In this document: positions 1-5,265 of the stretch, piece by piece
Layout: every line of letters begins with the position of its first letter
Numbering within the stretch: the stretch's first letter is position 1
From: Clostridia bacterium
GTDB taxonomy: Bacteria > Bacillota > Clostridia > Oscillospirales > Acutalibacteraceae
Assembly: GCA_900768035.1 (NCBI GenBank)
Contig: CAAGBH010000022.1
Coordinates: forward strand, 1-9,173
Direction of reading: 5' to 3'
Length of the DNA: 9,173 bases
Notes under the pieces: generated by a model
Told to the model about the DNA's origin: nothing
The model's database searches: none
The model's input: only the letters and a program-made list of their open reading frames with translations
Made by a program: the position numbers and the translations under genes

Positions 1-291
1 AGCGCAGGTACGGCTCTTGTTTTGCTTGGTAAAGGTATCGCACGTTTTGTGCGTTTTCTTGATGAATTGAAAGAAAATAACTCCCTCGATGAGATTAAAA
101 AAGATATCAAGCAACTCAAAGAGCATAGCAAGGAAAATTATTTAGGCATCAAACGTTTAACAGTAATGTCACACGATATGCCATTAGGTGAACGTATAGT
201 CGCTGCAAACGATTATATTAAAGAAGGCGGTAACGGCGACGTTAAAAAGTATGCCGTAAATGAATTACATATAAACGATACACAAGATTAG
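1..291 (+). CDS. small phage protein next to holin, membrane segment plus coiled coil (5' partial)
   Basis: The frame is open from position 1, so the gene probably starts left of the window; an in-frame TTG at 22 has no ribosome binding site and is unlikely to be the start. The 96 visible residues begin with a hydrophobic stretch (ALVLLGKGIARFVRFL). A charged helical part rich in Lys and Glu (about residues 24-45) follows and could form a coiled coil. The C-terminal part contains PLGERIVAANDYIKEGGNGDVKK; 'LGERI-A---YI--GGNG-VK' recalls the tail of small proteins that commonly precede holins in Firmicute prophages (from memory). The holin starts 11 bases downstream, so the two are co-transcribed late lysis-region genes. 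The exact function is unknown; an accessory holin or lysis protein is possible. Confidence 0.7.
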   Translation, partial: SAGTALVLLGKGIARFVRFLDELKENNSLDEIKKDIKQLKEHSKENYLGIKRLTVMSHDMPLGERIVAANDYIKEGGNGDVKKYAVNELHINDTQD

Positions 292-302
292 GAGGAATAA
301 TT

Positions 303-506
303 ATGAAAACAAAAAATTTAAAATGGTTAAAAGCAGCAGGAATCAGAGCAGTAAAGACGGTTGCTGAAACGGCCGTCGCAACAATAGGTACGTCGGCAGT
401 AATTTCACAGGTCAATTGGAAACTTGTGGTCTCTGCATCCTTGCTTTCGGGTATACTATCTTTACTGATTTCGGTTAAAGGTCTGCCGGAGGTTAAGGAA
501 GAATAA
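303..506 (+). CDS. phage holin, r1t type
   Basis: This 67-residue protein has the layout of the Lactococcus phage r1t holin family. It has a short basic amphipathic N-terminus (WLKAAGIRAVKTVAETA) and two hydrophobic segments (about residues 24-35 and 41-58) separated by a VNWK turn, and ends with a charged tail (KGLPEVKEE). Holins of this kind build up in the cytoplasmic membrane and open holes that let an endolysin reach the wall. The ATG follows an AGGAGG site at 291-296 directly after the upstream stop codon. No endolysin is visible in this part of the window; it may lie further left. The protein is 59/66 identical to the holin at 8853-9053, the main oddity here. Confidence 0.85.
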   Translation: MKTKNLKWLKAAGIRAVKTVAETAVATIGTSAVISQVNWKLVVSASLLSGILSLLISVKGLPEVKEE

Positions 507-510
507 AAAC

Positions 511-539
511 TTTACATATTGTTAAAATTATGATACAAT
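511..539 (+). promoter_or_regulatory. strong sigma-A promoter with extended -10, behind the holin
   Basis: TTTACA (511-516) and TACAAT (534-539) are separated by exactly 17 bases, and a TG at 531-532 makes an extended -10. Transcription would start near 546. There is no plus-strand gene between here and the terminator at 588-629, so the promoter drives only a very short transcript, described as a candidate RNA. Confidence 0.6.
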
Positions 540-545
540 AAAAAC

Positions 546-629
546 GCAAGGTACGTTTCCTTGTGCGATATATTGAAATTGTGTGAAAAAAACACCGCCC
601 TTTTCCGTTTGAATTAGGACGGTGTTTTT
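546..629 (+). ncRNA. candidate small RNA of about 84 nt, promoter to terminator
   Basis: The segment runs from the predicted start of the 511-539 promoter to the end of a factor-independent terminator. Its 5' part can fold as AAGG (548-551) with CCTT (559-562), extended by CGC (545-547) with GCG (565-567) around a 2-base bulge. An unpaired AU-rich stretch (568-587) follows, then the terminator hairpin. No convincing ORF with a ribosome binding site lies inside. It faces the minus-strand regulator operon ending at 631 but shares only the terminator with it. I do not recognise a known RNA family; a leftover promoter from a lost gene is the alternative. Confidence 0.35.
588..629. terminator. bidirectional factor-independent terminator
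   Basis: Arms 588-600 (AAAAACACCGCCC) and 617-629 (GGACGGTGTTTTT) pair over 13 positions with one C-A mismatch and a 16-base loop. The T-run at 625-629 serves plus-strand transcripts (holin or the short RNA). The A-run at 586-592 supplies a U-tract on the minus strand for the regulator operon whose last codon is at 631. Confidence 0.85.
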
Positions 630-630
630 A

Positions 631-822
631 TTATTTGTGTCTTTTTTTACTTTCTGCAATTGCGGCTTTTTTACCTTGCATATATCCTGCAAGAAAAAAG
701 TAATAAAATGTTTTACCGGGATTAGCCTTAGAAGATTCGCAAATGGTTTTATAATCTTCAGTTGTGATGTCGTAATATCTATTTACTTTTACTTTTTTAA
801 TTTTTTCAATAATATTATTCAA
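631..822 (-). CDS. 63-residue hypothetical protein coupled to HTH regulator
   Basis: I do not recognise the family with confidence. The chosen TTG start (822-820) lies one base after the regulator's stop codon and is preceded by GGGAGAG within the end of that gene, a typical coupled start. The same frame stays open to 1008, but that extension only shadows the zinc-ribbon part of the regulator. The 63 residues are basic: a Lys-rich N-terminal helix (NNIIEKIKKVKV), then a Tyr/Phe-rich middle (KTFYYFFLAGYMQGKKAA) and a Lys/Arg-rich end. The 'FYY-F--GYMQGKKAA' part looks like one amphipathic helix common in small prophage proteins. Because it is translated with the regulator, it may be a partner or modulator of it. 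Confidence 0.55.
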   Translation of the reverse strand: MNNIIEKIKKVKVNRYYDITTEDYKTICESSKANPGKTFYYFFLAGYMQGKKAAIAESKKRHK

Positions 823-823
823 G

Positions 824-1237
824 TTATGTCTCTCCCGGTAATTTATGTATGAGTTCGGCGTTTGTGAAGTTTTGCCAACTAAGGCGTTGACCGCATATAT
901 CACAATACGCTTGATTGTCGCGATGTAGTGTTTTAAGACAACTCGGACAAACAGGAATATGTTTATTTTTTGTATTACAATAAATAATTTGAGTAACTTC
1001 CATAGCATTGGATTTCTCGGGTTGTTTTGATTTGTCGCTTAATAGGAGGTCGTTCGGTTCAACACCTAAAGCCGAACAAATATTTTCTAAAACATCAATA
1101 GATGGTGTTTGTTTTTCACTAATAATGTTAGAAAGATATTTACGTGACAAATTCGCAAGTTCAGAAACAGATTTAACAGTTAAATTATTTTCGTCAATTA
1201 TTTTCATTATGTTTATAGATAATTCTTTGGTGAACAT
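824..1237 (-). CDS. Cro/C1-type HTH regulator with C-terminal zinc ribbon
   Basis: The 137-residue protein starts with an HTH_3-type domain (residues about 5-65). This contains the helix pair around SVSELANLSRKYLSNIISEKQTPSIDVLENI and the usual closing ALGVEPNDLL. After a Lys/Ser/Pro-rich linker, residues 97-120 form a four-cysteine zinc ribbon (CPSC at 97-100, CDIC at 112-115, then GQRLSW). HTH proteins with a ribbon of this CP-C...YCD-CGQ-L-W form are common in Firmicute prophages and integrative elements. The ATG at 1237 is preceded by a GAGG site. The gene points away from the chromosome into the phage and ends against the bidirectional terminator. It is probably a lysogeny or accessory regulator, possibly binding the palindrome at 1283-1297. 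The ligand or trigger is unknown. Confidence 0.85.
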   Translation of the reverse strand: MFTKELSINIMKIIDENNLTVKSVSELANLSRKYLSNIISEKQTPSIDVLENICSALGVEPNDLLLSDKSKQPEKSNAMEVTQIIYCNTKNKHIPVCPSCLKTLHRDNQAYCDICGQRLSWQNFTNAELIHKLPGET

Positions 1238-1282
1238 TATAGAAAAACCTCGTTTTCTGTCGATAAATTTAAATTACCATCT

Positions 1283-1297
1283 TGGAAATATTTTCCA
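1283..1297. promoter_or_regulatory. 15-bp palindrome, candidate operator of the HTH regulator
   Basis: TGGAAA (1283-1288) and TTTCCA (1292-1297) are exact inverted repeats around TAT. The site lies 46 bases upstream of the regulator's start codon, where a promoter and an autoregulatory operator would be expected. A weaker pair, GAATG/CATTC, follows at 1301-1318. The DNA-binding role is inferred from position and symmetry only. Confidence 0.35.
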
Positions 1298-1328
1298 TAT
1301 GAATGATTGGTAACATTCAAATTTAATC

Positions 1329-1387
1329 GTTCCAAACAAACAAGGAATTATGTTATAATGTAAAAAATCGCCTTGTTTGTTTAGAAC
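1329..1387. repeat. 17-bp inverted repeat flanking a promoter-like element
   Basis: Left arm 1329-1345 (GTTCCAAACAAACAAGG) and right arm 1371-1387 pair at 16 of 17 positions, leaving a 25-base spacer. The arms' centres are 42 bp apart, four helical turns. The spacer contains an extended -10 element (TGTTATAAT, 1351-1359). The right arm shares its CCTT with the terminator stem at 1367-1396, so as RNA the two folds are mutually exclusive. Possible roles are paired protein-binding sites, an att-region arm site, or a switchable terminator. Nothing in the sequence decides between these. Confidence 0.6.
1330..1359 (+). promoter_or_regulatory. extended -10 promoter inside the inverted repeat
   Basis: TATAAT at 1354-1359 is perfect and is preceded by TG at 1351-1352 (extended -10). 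The -35 region is poor: the best candidate is TTCCAA at 1330-1335 with an 18-base spacer. A transcript starting near 1366 would run antisense to the truncated gene at 1416-1532. Its product is unknown, and binding by a regulator at the flanking repeats would cover it. Confidence 0.4.
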
Positions 1388-1396
1388 TAAGGCGAT
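1362..1396 (-). terminator. terminator of the truncated minus-strand gene
   Basis: ATCGCCTT (1367-1374) and AAGGCGAT (1389-1396) form a perfect 8-bp stem with a 14-base loop. Read on the minus strand the stem is followed by a T-run (complement of A 1362-1366). It lies 20 bases after the stop codon of the truncated gene. Confidence 0.65.
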
Positions 1397-1415
1397 AAAA
1401 AACTGAATATAGGTG

Positions 1416-1532
1416 TTATGTATAAATTGTTTGGTGCTGTTCACAGCAAGAATCGTAAACTCTTCCGGCATCAATGCAAACCGCTTCTTTTATGTTTGCG
1501 TCGGTGGGACAACCGTTTCTTAAGTCTGCCAT
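1416..1532 (-). pseudogene. truncated 5' end of a conserved clostridial gene interrupted by the prophage
   Basis: The visible 38-residue product begins NGCPTDANIKEAVCIDAGRV and reaches YDSC at residues 26-29. This matches, from memory, the N-terminus of a conserved clostridial protein family of unknown function about 200 residues or longer. In that family the 'C(I/V)D--RVYDSC' motif is followed by a D-DC-EDL-like segment. Here the family match stops after Cys29/Cys30 and a short unrelated tail ends in a stop codon. The start is well supported: ATG with AGGAGG seven bases upstream and a promoter at 1584-1612. The break falls on a 14-bp dyad, the expected picture if a phage integrated into the gene and its 3' part now lies left of the window. 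A genuine 38-residue peptide is the less likely alternative. Confidence 0.6.
1435..1448. other. candidate prophage attachment core (attR)
   Basis: TGCTGT (1435-1440), a central TC, and ACAGCA (1443-1448) form a perfect 6-bp dyad around a dinucleotide, the geometry of serine-integrase crossover sites. It coincides with the point where the truncated gene loses its family sequence (codons 29-30 are 1448-1443 on the minus strand). No integrase is visible, and the second att site would be outside the window, so this is inference. Confidence 0.35.
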
Positions 1533-1583
1533 AAAAAAGCCTCCTAATTTAATTTCAGTCAGTTTTGCACTAACTTCAATAAT

Positions 1584-1612
1584 ATAATATGTTTTGTTAA
1601 GAAAACGGTGAA
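1584..1612 (-). promoter_or_regulatory. promoter of the truncated gene
   Basis: Read on the minus strand, TTCACC (1612-1607) and TATTAT (1589-1584) are 17 bases apart. The transcript would begin near 1577, leaving a 45-base leader with an AGGAGG site before the ATG at 1532. The promoter is back to back with that of azlC. Confidence 0.4.
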
Positions 1613-1625
1613 AAAATAAAATATA

Positions 1626-1654
1626 TTGACTTGTATCTGCAAAAATTGTAAAAT
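1626..1654 (+). promoter_or_regulatory. sigma-A promoter of azlCD
   Basis: TTGACT (1626-1631) and TAAAAT (1649-1654) have the ideal 17-base spacing. The predicted transcript start near 1661 leaves only a very short leader before azlC. That rules out a T-box or other leader-based control and makes a GTG start at 1663 practically leaderless. Confidence 0.7.
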
Positions 1655-1671
1655 AGTGCAAGGTGATTATT

Positions 1672-2385
1672 TTGGATAATAAAAATTGGTATAAAAGGGG
1701 ACTGCGTGACGGTATTCCCATAATGCTCGGTTATTTTGCAGTTGCTTTTACTTTGGGTATAGTTGCAAAGAATGCGGGGCTTACGCCTTTTCAAACATTT
1801 TTAGCTACCGCACTTACAAATGCTTCGGCAGGCGGGTATGCGGGGTTCACCCTGATTGCTGAGAATGCCACATATCTTGATATGGCTTTGACTACGCTTA
1901 TTGTAAATGCAAGATATTTGCTGATGTCTTGTGCGCTTAGTCAAAAACTTTCTCCCAAAACTCCCACGCTTCACAGAATGGCGGTGGCATTTGATGTTAC
2001 TGATGAGATTTTCGGTATTTCAAGCGCCGTTACGGGAACTTTAAATCCTTATTATAATTACGGTGCTATGACCGTTTCAATTCCCGGTTGGGCTATGGGC
2101 GCAATGCTTGGTGTTGTTATGGGTAATATTTTGCCTCAAAGTGTTGTCAGTGCTTTAAGTGTTGGACTTTACGGTATGTTTTTGGCAATTATAATACCGC
2201 CCGCAAAGAAAAGCAAAATTATTTCAGGAATAGTAATAATTTCGATGGTGTTAAGTTTTGTTTTCACAAAACTTCCTGTTATTTCAAATCTTTCCTCAGG
2301 TTTCAGAGTGATAATTCTGACTGTGGTTATAGCACTTGCGGCGGCTCTACTTTTTCCCGTAAAGGAGGAAGAAAATGCAGAATAA
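1672..2385 (+). CDS. azlC: AzlC family branched-chain amino acid exporter, large subunit
   Basis: AzlC is the main membrane subunit of the two-component AzlCD exporter, which moves branched-chain amino acids or their toxic analogues out of the cell. The 237-residue protein shows family marks: an N-terminal GLRDGIPIMLGYFAVAFTLG, the NARYLLMS motif, FDVTDEIFGI and the NYGAMTVSIPGWAMGAMLG segment. There are about six or seven hydrophobic helices and a charged C-terminus. The TTG at 1672 is preferred because AAGGTGA (1660-1666) lies five bases upstream; the GTG at 1663 overlaps that site. The gene overlaps azlD by 11 bases, so the two are translationally coupled. No Lrp-type regulator gene is adjacent, unlike the Bacillus azlB arrangement. 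Confidence 0.92.
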   Translation: MDNKNWYKRGLRDGIPIMLGYFAVAFTLGIVAKNAGLTPFQTFLATALTNASAGGYAGFTLIAENATYLDMALTTLIVNARYLLMSCALSQKLSPKTPTLHRMAVAFDVTDEIFGISSAVTGTLNPYYNYGAMTVSIPGWAMGAMLGVVMGNILPQSVVSALSVGLYGMFLAIIIPPAKKSKIISGIVIISMVLSFVFTKLPVISNLSSGFRVIILTVVIALAAALLFPVKEEENAE

Positions 2386-2689
2386 TGTATACATATATAT
2401 AGCGGTTATGGCGCTTGTAACCTTTTTAATAAGGGTGTTGCCATTGACGCTTATCCGCAAGAAAATTACTAATAAAACTTTGCGTTCTTTTCTTTACTAT
2501 GTGCCGTATGTCACATTGGCTGTAATGACTTTTCCCGCTATTTTAGATGCAACAAACAGTATCTGGTCGGGAATGTTGGCGTTGATTTCAGGAGTGCTTT
2601 TAGCGTATTTCGGCGTAAGCCTTTTTGGTGTGGCTGTATGCTCCTGTGCAGTAGTTTTTATTGCCGAATTTATAATTAAATATATATAA
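2375..2689 (+). CDS. azlD: AzlD family branched-chain amino acid exporter, small subunit
   Basis: The 104-residue protein is the usual small partner of AzlC. It has four hydrophobic segments, the early TFLIRVLPLTLIRKKI motif and the YYVPYVTLAVMTFPAIL segment typical of the family. Its ATG lies inside the end of azlC behind an AAGGAGG site, giving coupled translation in a fixed ratio. A strong terminator follows immediately after the stop codon, so azlCD is a two-gene operon. Confidence 0.92.
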   Translation: MQNNVYIYIAVMALVTFLIRVLPLTLIRKKITNKTLRSFLYYVPYVTLAVMTFPAILDATNSIWSGMLALISGVLLAYFGVSLFGVAVCSCAVVFIAEFIIKYI

Positions 2690-2720
2690 AAAAATCGTAA
2701 CCTTGATGGTTACGATTTTT
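2690..2720. terminator. bidirectional terminator between azlD and mgtC
   Basis: AAAAATCGTAACC (2690-2702) and GGTTACGATTTTT (2708-2720) form a perfect 13-bp stem with a TTGAT loop. The A- and T-runs on both sides let it stop azlCD transcripts on the plus strand and the MgtC-family gene on the minus strand. Confidence 0.93.
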
Positions 2721-2723
2721 TAT

Positions 2724-3404
2724 TTATTCAATTACACAAAGGATAACGCCGTCAAATTCATTTAACTGTTCCCTTATTTGTGACGAATTGTTAAAGTGTG
2801 AAACTGTTATATAAAAACCTATTGTATTTGGGATATTGCTTTTGGGCGGAATAGTTTCAACCGCAATATCGTTTTTAAAAGTTTCACGGATTTTATCAAT
2901 TGTTTCACCGACATTTGCTGAAGCATCTATTTCAGCATATATATGTATAGTTTTTTTTCGTTCACGCTCTAAGCGGGATAAAAATGCTGAGGTGAATACA
3001 CACGCTACAGTGCCGATTATAGCGCCTGTGTAAAAACCGTAACCGAGGGCTATACCGATTGCGGCAGTTGCCCACATACCAGCGGCGGTTGTGAGACCTG
3101 TGATTATATTTCCGTTTTTAAGGATAATCATTCCCGCACCTAAGAAACCTATACCAGATACTACCTGAGCGGCAAGACGCATTACATCGCCCGAAATACC
3201 TAAAATTTGATAGATATAAATACCTGTTAGAGCGGTCATAGCCGAGCCGATGCATACAAGTATATGGGTTCTCAGCCCTGCGGCGCTGCCGTGTTTTCCG
3301 CGCTCGTTGCCGATAACACCGCCTGCTATAATCGAAATAATAATTCTAAGGCATATAGTGGCTAAATTAAAGTCGCTCAAATAGTTCATTATGTATGACA
3401 ACAC
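2724..3404 (-). CDS. MgtC/SapB family inner-membrane protein
   Basis: This 226-residue protein belongs to the MgtC/SapB family. Its N-terminal hydrophobic half carries the family motifs: GGVIGNERG (about residues 28-36), AGLRTHILVCIGSAMTAL, QVVSGIGFLGAGMII and GLTTAAGMWATAAIG. The C-terminal part (about residues 150-226) is soluble and ACT-like. In Salmonella and Mycobacterium, MgtC supports growth at low magnesium and modulates the F-type ATPase; the role of this clostridial relative is unknown. The GTG at 3404 fits a GGAG site about ten bases upstream better than the ATG at 3389. The gene lies behind the upp terminator with too little space for an obvious separate promoter, so it may depend on read-through or on a promoter inside upp. 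Confidence 0.9.
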   Translation of the reverse strand: MLSYIMNYLSDFNLATICLRIIISIIAGGVIGNERGKHGSAAGLRTHILVCIGSAMTALTGIYIYQILGISGDVMRLAAQVVSGIGFLGAGMIILKNGNIITGLTTAAGMWATAAIGIALGYGFYTGAIIGTVACVFTSAFLSRLERERKKTIHIYAEIDASANVGETIDKIRETFKNDIAVETIPPKSNIPNTIGFYITVSHFNNSSQIREQLNEFDGVILCVIE

Positions 3405-3423
3405 TGATATACATCTCCAATCT

Positions 3424-3461
3424 AAAAAATGATAACTACCTACCGAGACGGTCGGTAGTTA
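3424..3461 (-). terminator. terminator of the tsaE-tsaB-rpiB-upp operon
   Basis: The arms at 3433-3445 and 3449-3461 pair over 13 positions with one T-C mismatch around a three-base loop. On the minus strand the stem is followed by TCA and six T (complement of 3424-3429). It begins three bases after the upp stop codon. Confidence 0.8.
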
Positions 3462-3463
3462 GT

Positions 3464-4096
3464 TTATTTAGTTCCGAATATACGGTCGCCTGCATCACCG
3501 AGACCGGGTACTATATAGCAATGGTCGTTGAGGTGGTCGTCAAGACCTGCACAGTAAACAGGAACATCGGGGTGTGCGGTTGTGAAGGCTTCAATTCCTT
3601 CGGGAGCGGCAATTATACATAAAAATTTAATTCTTTTTGGATTGAATTCCTTGATTTTTGAAACTGCATCAATAGCGCTTCCGCCTGTTGCTAACATCGG
3701 GTCTACAACAAATACATCACGTTCAGGAAGGTCAGCAGGTAACTTGCAGTAATAGTCAACAGGTTTATGTGTTTCAGGGTCACGGTACATACCGATATGT
3801 CCAACCTTAGCGGCAGGGATTAATGTTAAAAGTCCGTCAACCATACCGAGACCTGCACGTAATATCGGTACGAAAGCCATTTTGCGTCCGGCTAAAACTT
3901 TTGTTTTTGCAACTGTTAGAGGGGTTTTGGTTTTAACTTCTCTCAAAGGGAGGTCCCTTGTGGAATCGTAACACATAAGCATTGCGATTTCGTTAATGAG
4001 TTCTCTAAATTGCTTTGAGCCTGTTTTTTCGTCTCTGAGTATTGAAAGTTTGTGCTGAATAAGGGGATGGTCCATAACAAATACATTATCGTTCAT
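3464..4096 (-). CDS. upp: uracil phosphoribosyltransferase
   Basis: Upp converts uracil and PRPP to UMP and pyrophosphate in pyrimidine salvage. The 210-residue length is normal for the family (about 208). Visible marks are the N-terminal HPLIQHKLSILRDEKTGSKQFREL, the VPILRAGLGMVDGLLTLIPAA region, the PRPP loop VVDPMLATGGSAIDAV, and the C-terminal uracil-binding YIVPGLGDAGDRIFGTK. The ATG at 4096 has AAGGGA 11 bases upstream. It is the last gene of a four-gene minus-strand operon, 17 bases after rpiB. Pairing with rpiB makes sense, since ribose 5-phosphate is the precursor of PRPP. No PyrR-type attenuator is visible ahead of it. Confidence 0.96.
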   Translation of the reverse strand: MNDNVFVMDHPLIQHKLSILRDEKTGSKQFRELINEIAMLMCYDSTRDLPLREVKTKTPLTVAKTKVLAGRKMAFVPILRAGLGMVDGLLTLIPAAKVGHIGMYRDPETHKPVDYYCKLPADLPERDVFVVDPMLATGGSAIDAVSKIKEFNPKRIKFLCIIAAPEGIEAFTTAHPDVPVYCAGLDDHLNDHCYIVPGLGDAGDRIFGTK

Positions 4097-4113
4097 TTTT
4101 TTAAAAGTCCCTT

Positions 4114-4554
4114 CTATTTATTTTCAATTTCTGTTATTTTATTAATTCTGGTTTGATGTCTGCCACCCTCAAACTGTGTCTCAACAAAGATATCGGCAAG
4201 TTCAATAGCAGTTCCAACACCGATTACTCTTCCGCCTAAGCATAAAACATTCGAATCATTATGCAAGCGGGTGTATTTAGCAGAAAAATGTTCACTGCAA
4301 GCGGCGGCACGAATGCCTTTGAATTTGTTTGCGGCAATCGACATACCTATACCAGTTCCGCAGACTAATATTCCAAGTTGCGCCTCTTTTTTTATGATAC
4401 CGTCACAAAGTTTAGAGGCAATATCGGGATAATCAACCGAAACTTGTTCATAAATTCCGTAATCTTTAACCTCAAAGCCACGTTCGGTTAAATGCTCCAT
4501 AATAGCATTCTTGTGTTCAAGACCGCCGTGGTCACATCCTAATGCAATTATCAC
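4114..4554 (-). CDS. rpiB: ribose 5-phosphate isomerase B
   Basis: RpiB interconverts ribose 5-phosphate and ribulose 5-phosphate in the pentose phosphate pathway. The 146-residue protein carries the RpiB/LacA/LacB marks: ALGCDHGG at the N-terminus, VDYPDIA, the catalytic-cysteine motif VCGTGIGMSIAANK, and ARLHND-type YTRLHNDSNVLCLGGR. The start is a GTG whose last bases form the tsaB stop codon (4-base GTGA overlap), with GGAG nine bases upstream. Galactose 6-phosphate or allose isomerases of the same fold are alternatives, but the upp neighbour favours the pentose phosphate role. Confidence 0.93.
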   Translation of the reverse strand: MIIALGCDHGGLEHKNAIMEHLTERGFEVKDYGIYEQVSVDYPDIASKLCDGIIKKEAQLGILVCGTGIGMSIAANKFKGIRAAACSEHFSAKYTRLHNDSNVLCLGGRVIGVGTAIELADIFVETQFEGGRHQTRINKITEIENK

Positions 4555-5264
4555 TTTTCTTTCTCCTTTGCTTTTAACTCTCTTTCTGCCTGAGGAAGCC
4601 TTAAATAAAAAGGTAATAATTCCTGCGGGGAAAGGGTATCATTTTTATTGAACTTTTCGAGGGAGGCAAAACCTACACCCACAGCGTTTTGATACTGCCT
4701 TATAGGGTGTGCTTTTTTAATATTATGAATATCTTCTACATAATGGTAAAAAATATCACTTCCGTCTCCAACTATTATAACACATTTTTTGGAATTTTGC
4801 GATAGTTTTTTTATTTCTTTTGCAAGGACATCGCAAATAAGCGCCCTATCATCGCAAAGACGGGTGATATTACCATCTTCAATATCAAAAATTGCATTAT
4901 AAACCTGATTGCATCGTGCATCCATAACAGCGCAAATTATGCAGTCGGTATCAGAATAGTTTTCTGCCATAGCACGTAAAGAGGAAACTGCAACACAAGG
5001 AACTTTTTTAGCGGCCGCCAAACCTTTAACGGCGCTTATCCCGATTCTAATACCTGTAAAAGAGCCGGGACCGTTGCTGATAGCAAAGCCTTCAATATCT
5101 TTAATGTCTGTTTTAGATGCTTTGCAAAGATTTTCAACCATCGGCATCAGTGTTTGCGAGTGGGTCAATGTTACATTAGTAAATGCAGATGCTAAAACTT
5201 TACTGTCATTTATAATCGCAACTGAGGCAGGTGTGGCTGAACATTCTAAAGCCAAAATTTTCAT
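4551..5264 (-). CDS. tsaB: TsaB, tRNA threonylcarbamoyladenosine biosynthesis dimerisation protein
   Basis: TsaB is the inactive ASKHA-fold paralogue of TsaD. It forms the TsaB-TsaD-TsaE complex that puts the threonylcarbamoyl group on A37 of tRNAs reading ANN codons. The 237-residue protein has the conserved start MKILALECSA with PASVAI, LTHSQTLMPMVENL, and the signature FAISNGPGSFTGIRIGISAVKGLA. The ATG at 5264 is chosen over an in-frame GTG at 5273. It begins one base after the tsaE stop codon, and AAGGTGA just upstream is a good ribosome binding site; the GTG itself is part of that site. Neither rimI nor tsaD follows, as in many Firmicutes; rpiB comes next. Confidence 0.95.
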   Translation of the reverse strand: MKILALECSATPASVAIINDSKVLASAFTNVTLTHSQTLMPMVENLCKASKTDIKDIEGFAISNGPGSFTGIRIGISAVKGLAAAKKVPCVAVSSLRAMAENYSDTDCIICAVMDARCNQVYNAIFDIEDGNITRLCDDRALICDVLAKEIKKLSQNSKKCVIIVGDGSDIFYHYVEDIHNIKKAHPIRQYQNAVGVGFASLEKFNKNDTLSPQELLPFYLRLPQAERELKAKEKEK

Positions 5265-5265
5265 A

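Larger units (their letters stand above)
1..1446. mobile_element. right end of an integrated prophage
   Basis: The first 1.4 kb carries phage-like genes: the end of a small membrane/coiled-coil protein, an r1t-type holin, and a Cro/C1-type HTH regulator with a coupled small protein. The segment stops at the truncated gene at 1416-1532, beyond which ordinary chromosomal genes (azlCD, mgtC, upp) begin. The rest of the phage would lie left of position 1, so no integrase, capsid or tail gene is visible. The right boundary is placed at the 14-bp dyad where the truncated gene loses its family sequence. That boundary is an inference; a decayed phage remnant is the alternative. Confidence 0.5.

Noticed and set aside
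823..1008. N-terminal extension of the minus-strand 63-residue gene up to position 1008
   Set aside because: It lies fully inside the HTH/zinc-ribbon gene in another frame; the four-cysteine ribbon shows which frame is real, and a coupled TTG with a ribosome binding site explains the shorter start.
1329..1387. Invertible promoter flipped by a site-specific recombinase
   Set aside because: The inverted repeats frame a promoter, but the 25-base spacer is much shorter than in known invertible promoters and no recombinase is visible; kept only as a repeat of unknown role.
1418..1534. Plus-strand 38-codon frame antisense to the truncated gene, behind the 1354-1359 -10 element
   Set aside because: Its ATG lacks a good ribosome binding site, and the reverse strand carries the recognisable family motif.
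1663..1671. GTG start of azlC at 1663
   Set aside because: It overlaps the AAGGTGA ribosome binding site and would make the transcript almost leaderless; the TTG at 1672 fits.
1655..1671. T-box or other amino-acid leader control of azlCD
   Set aside because: The promoter lies too close to the start codon to leave room for a structured leader.
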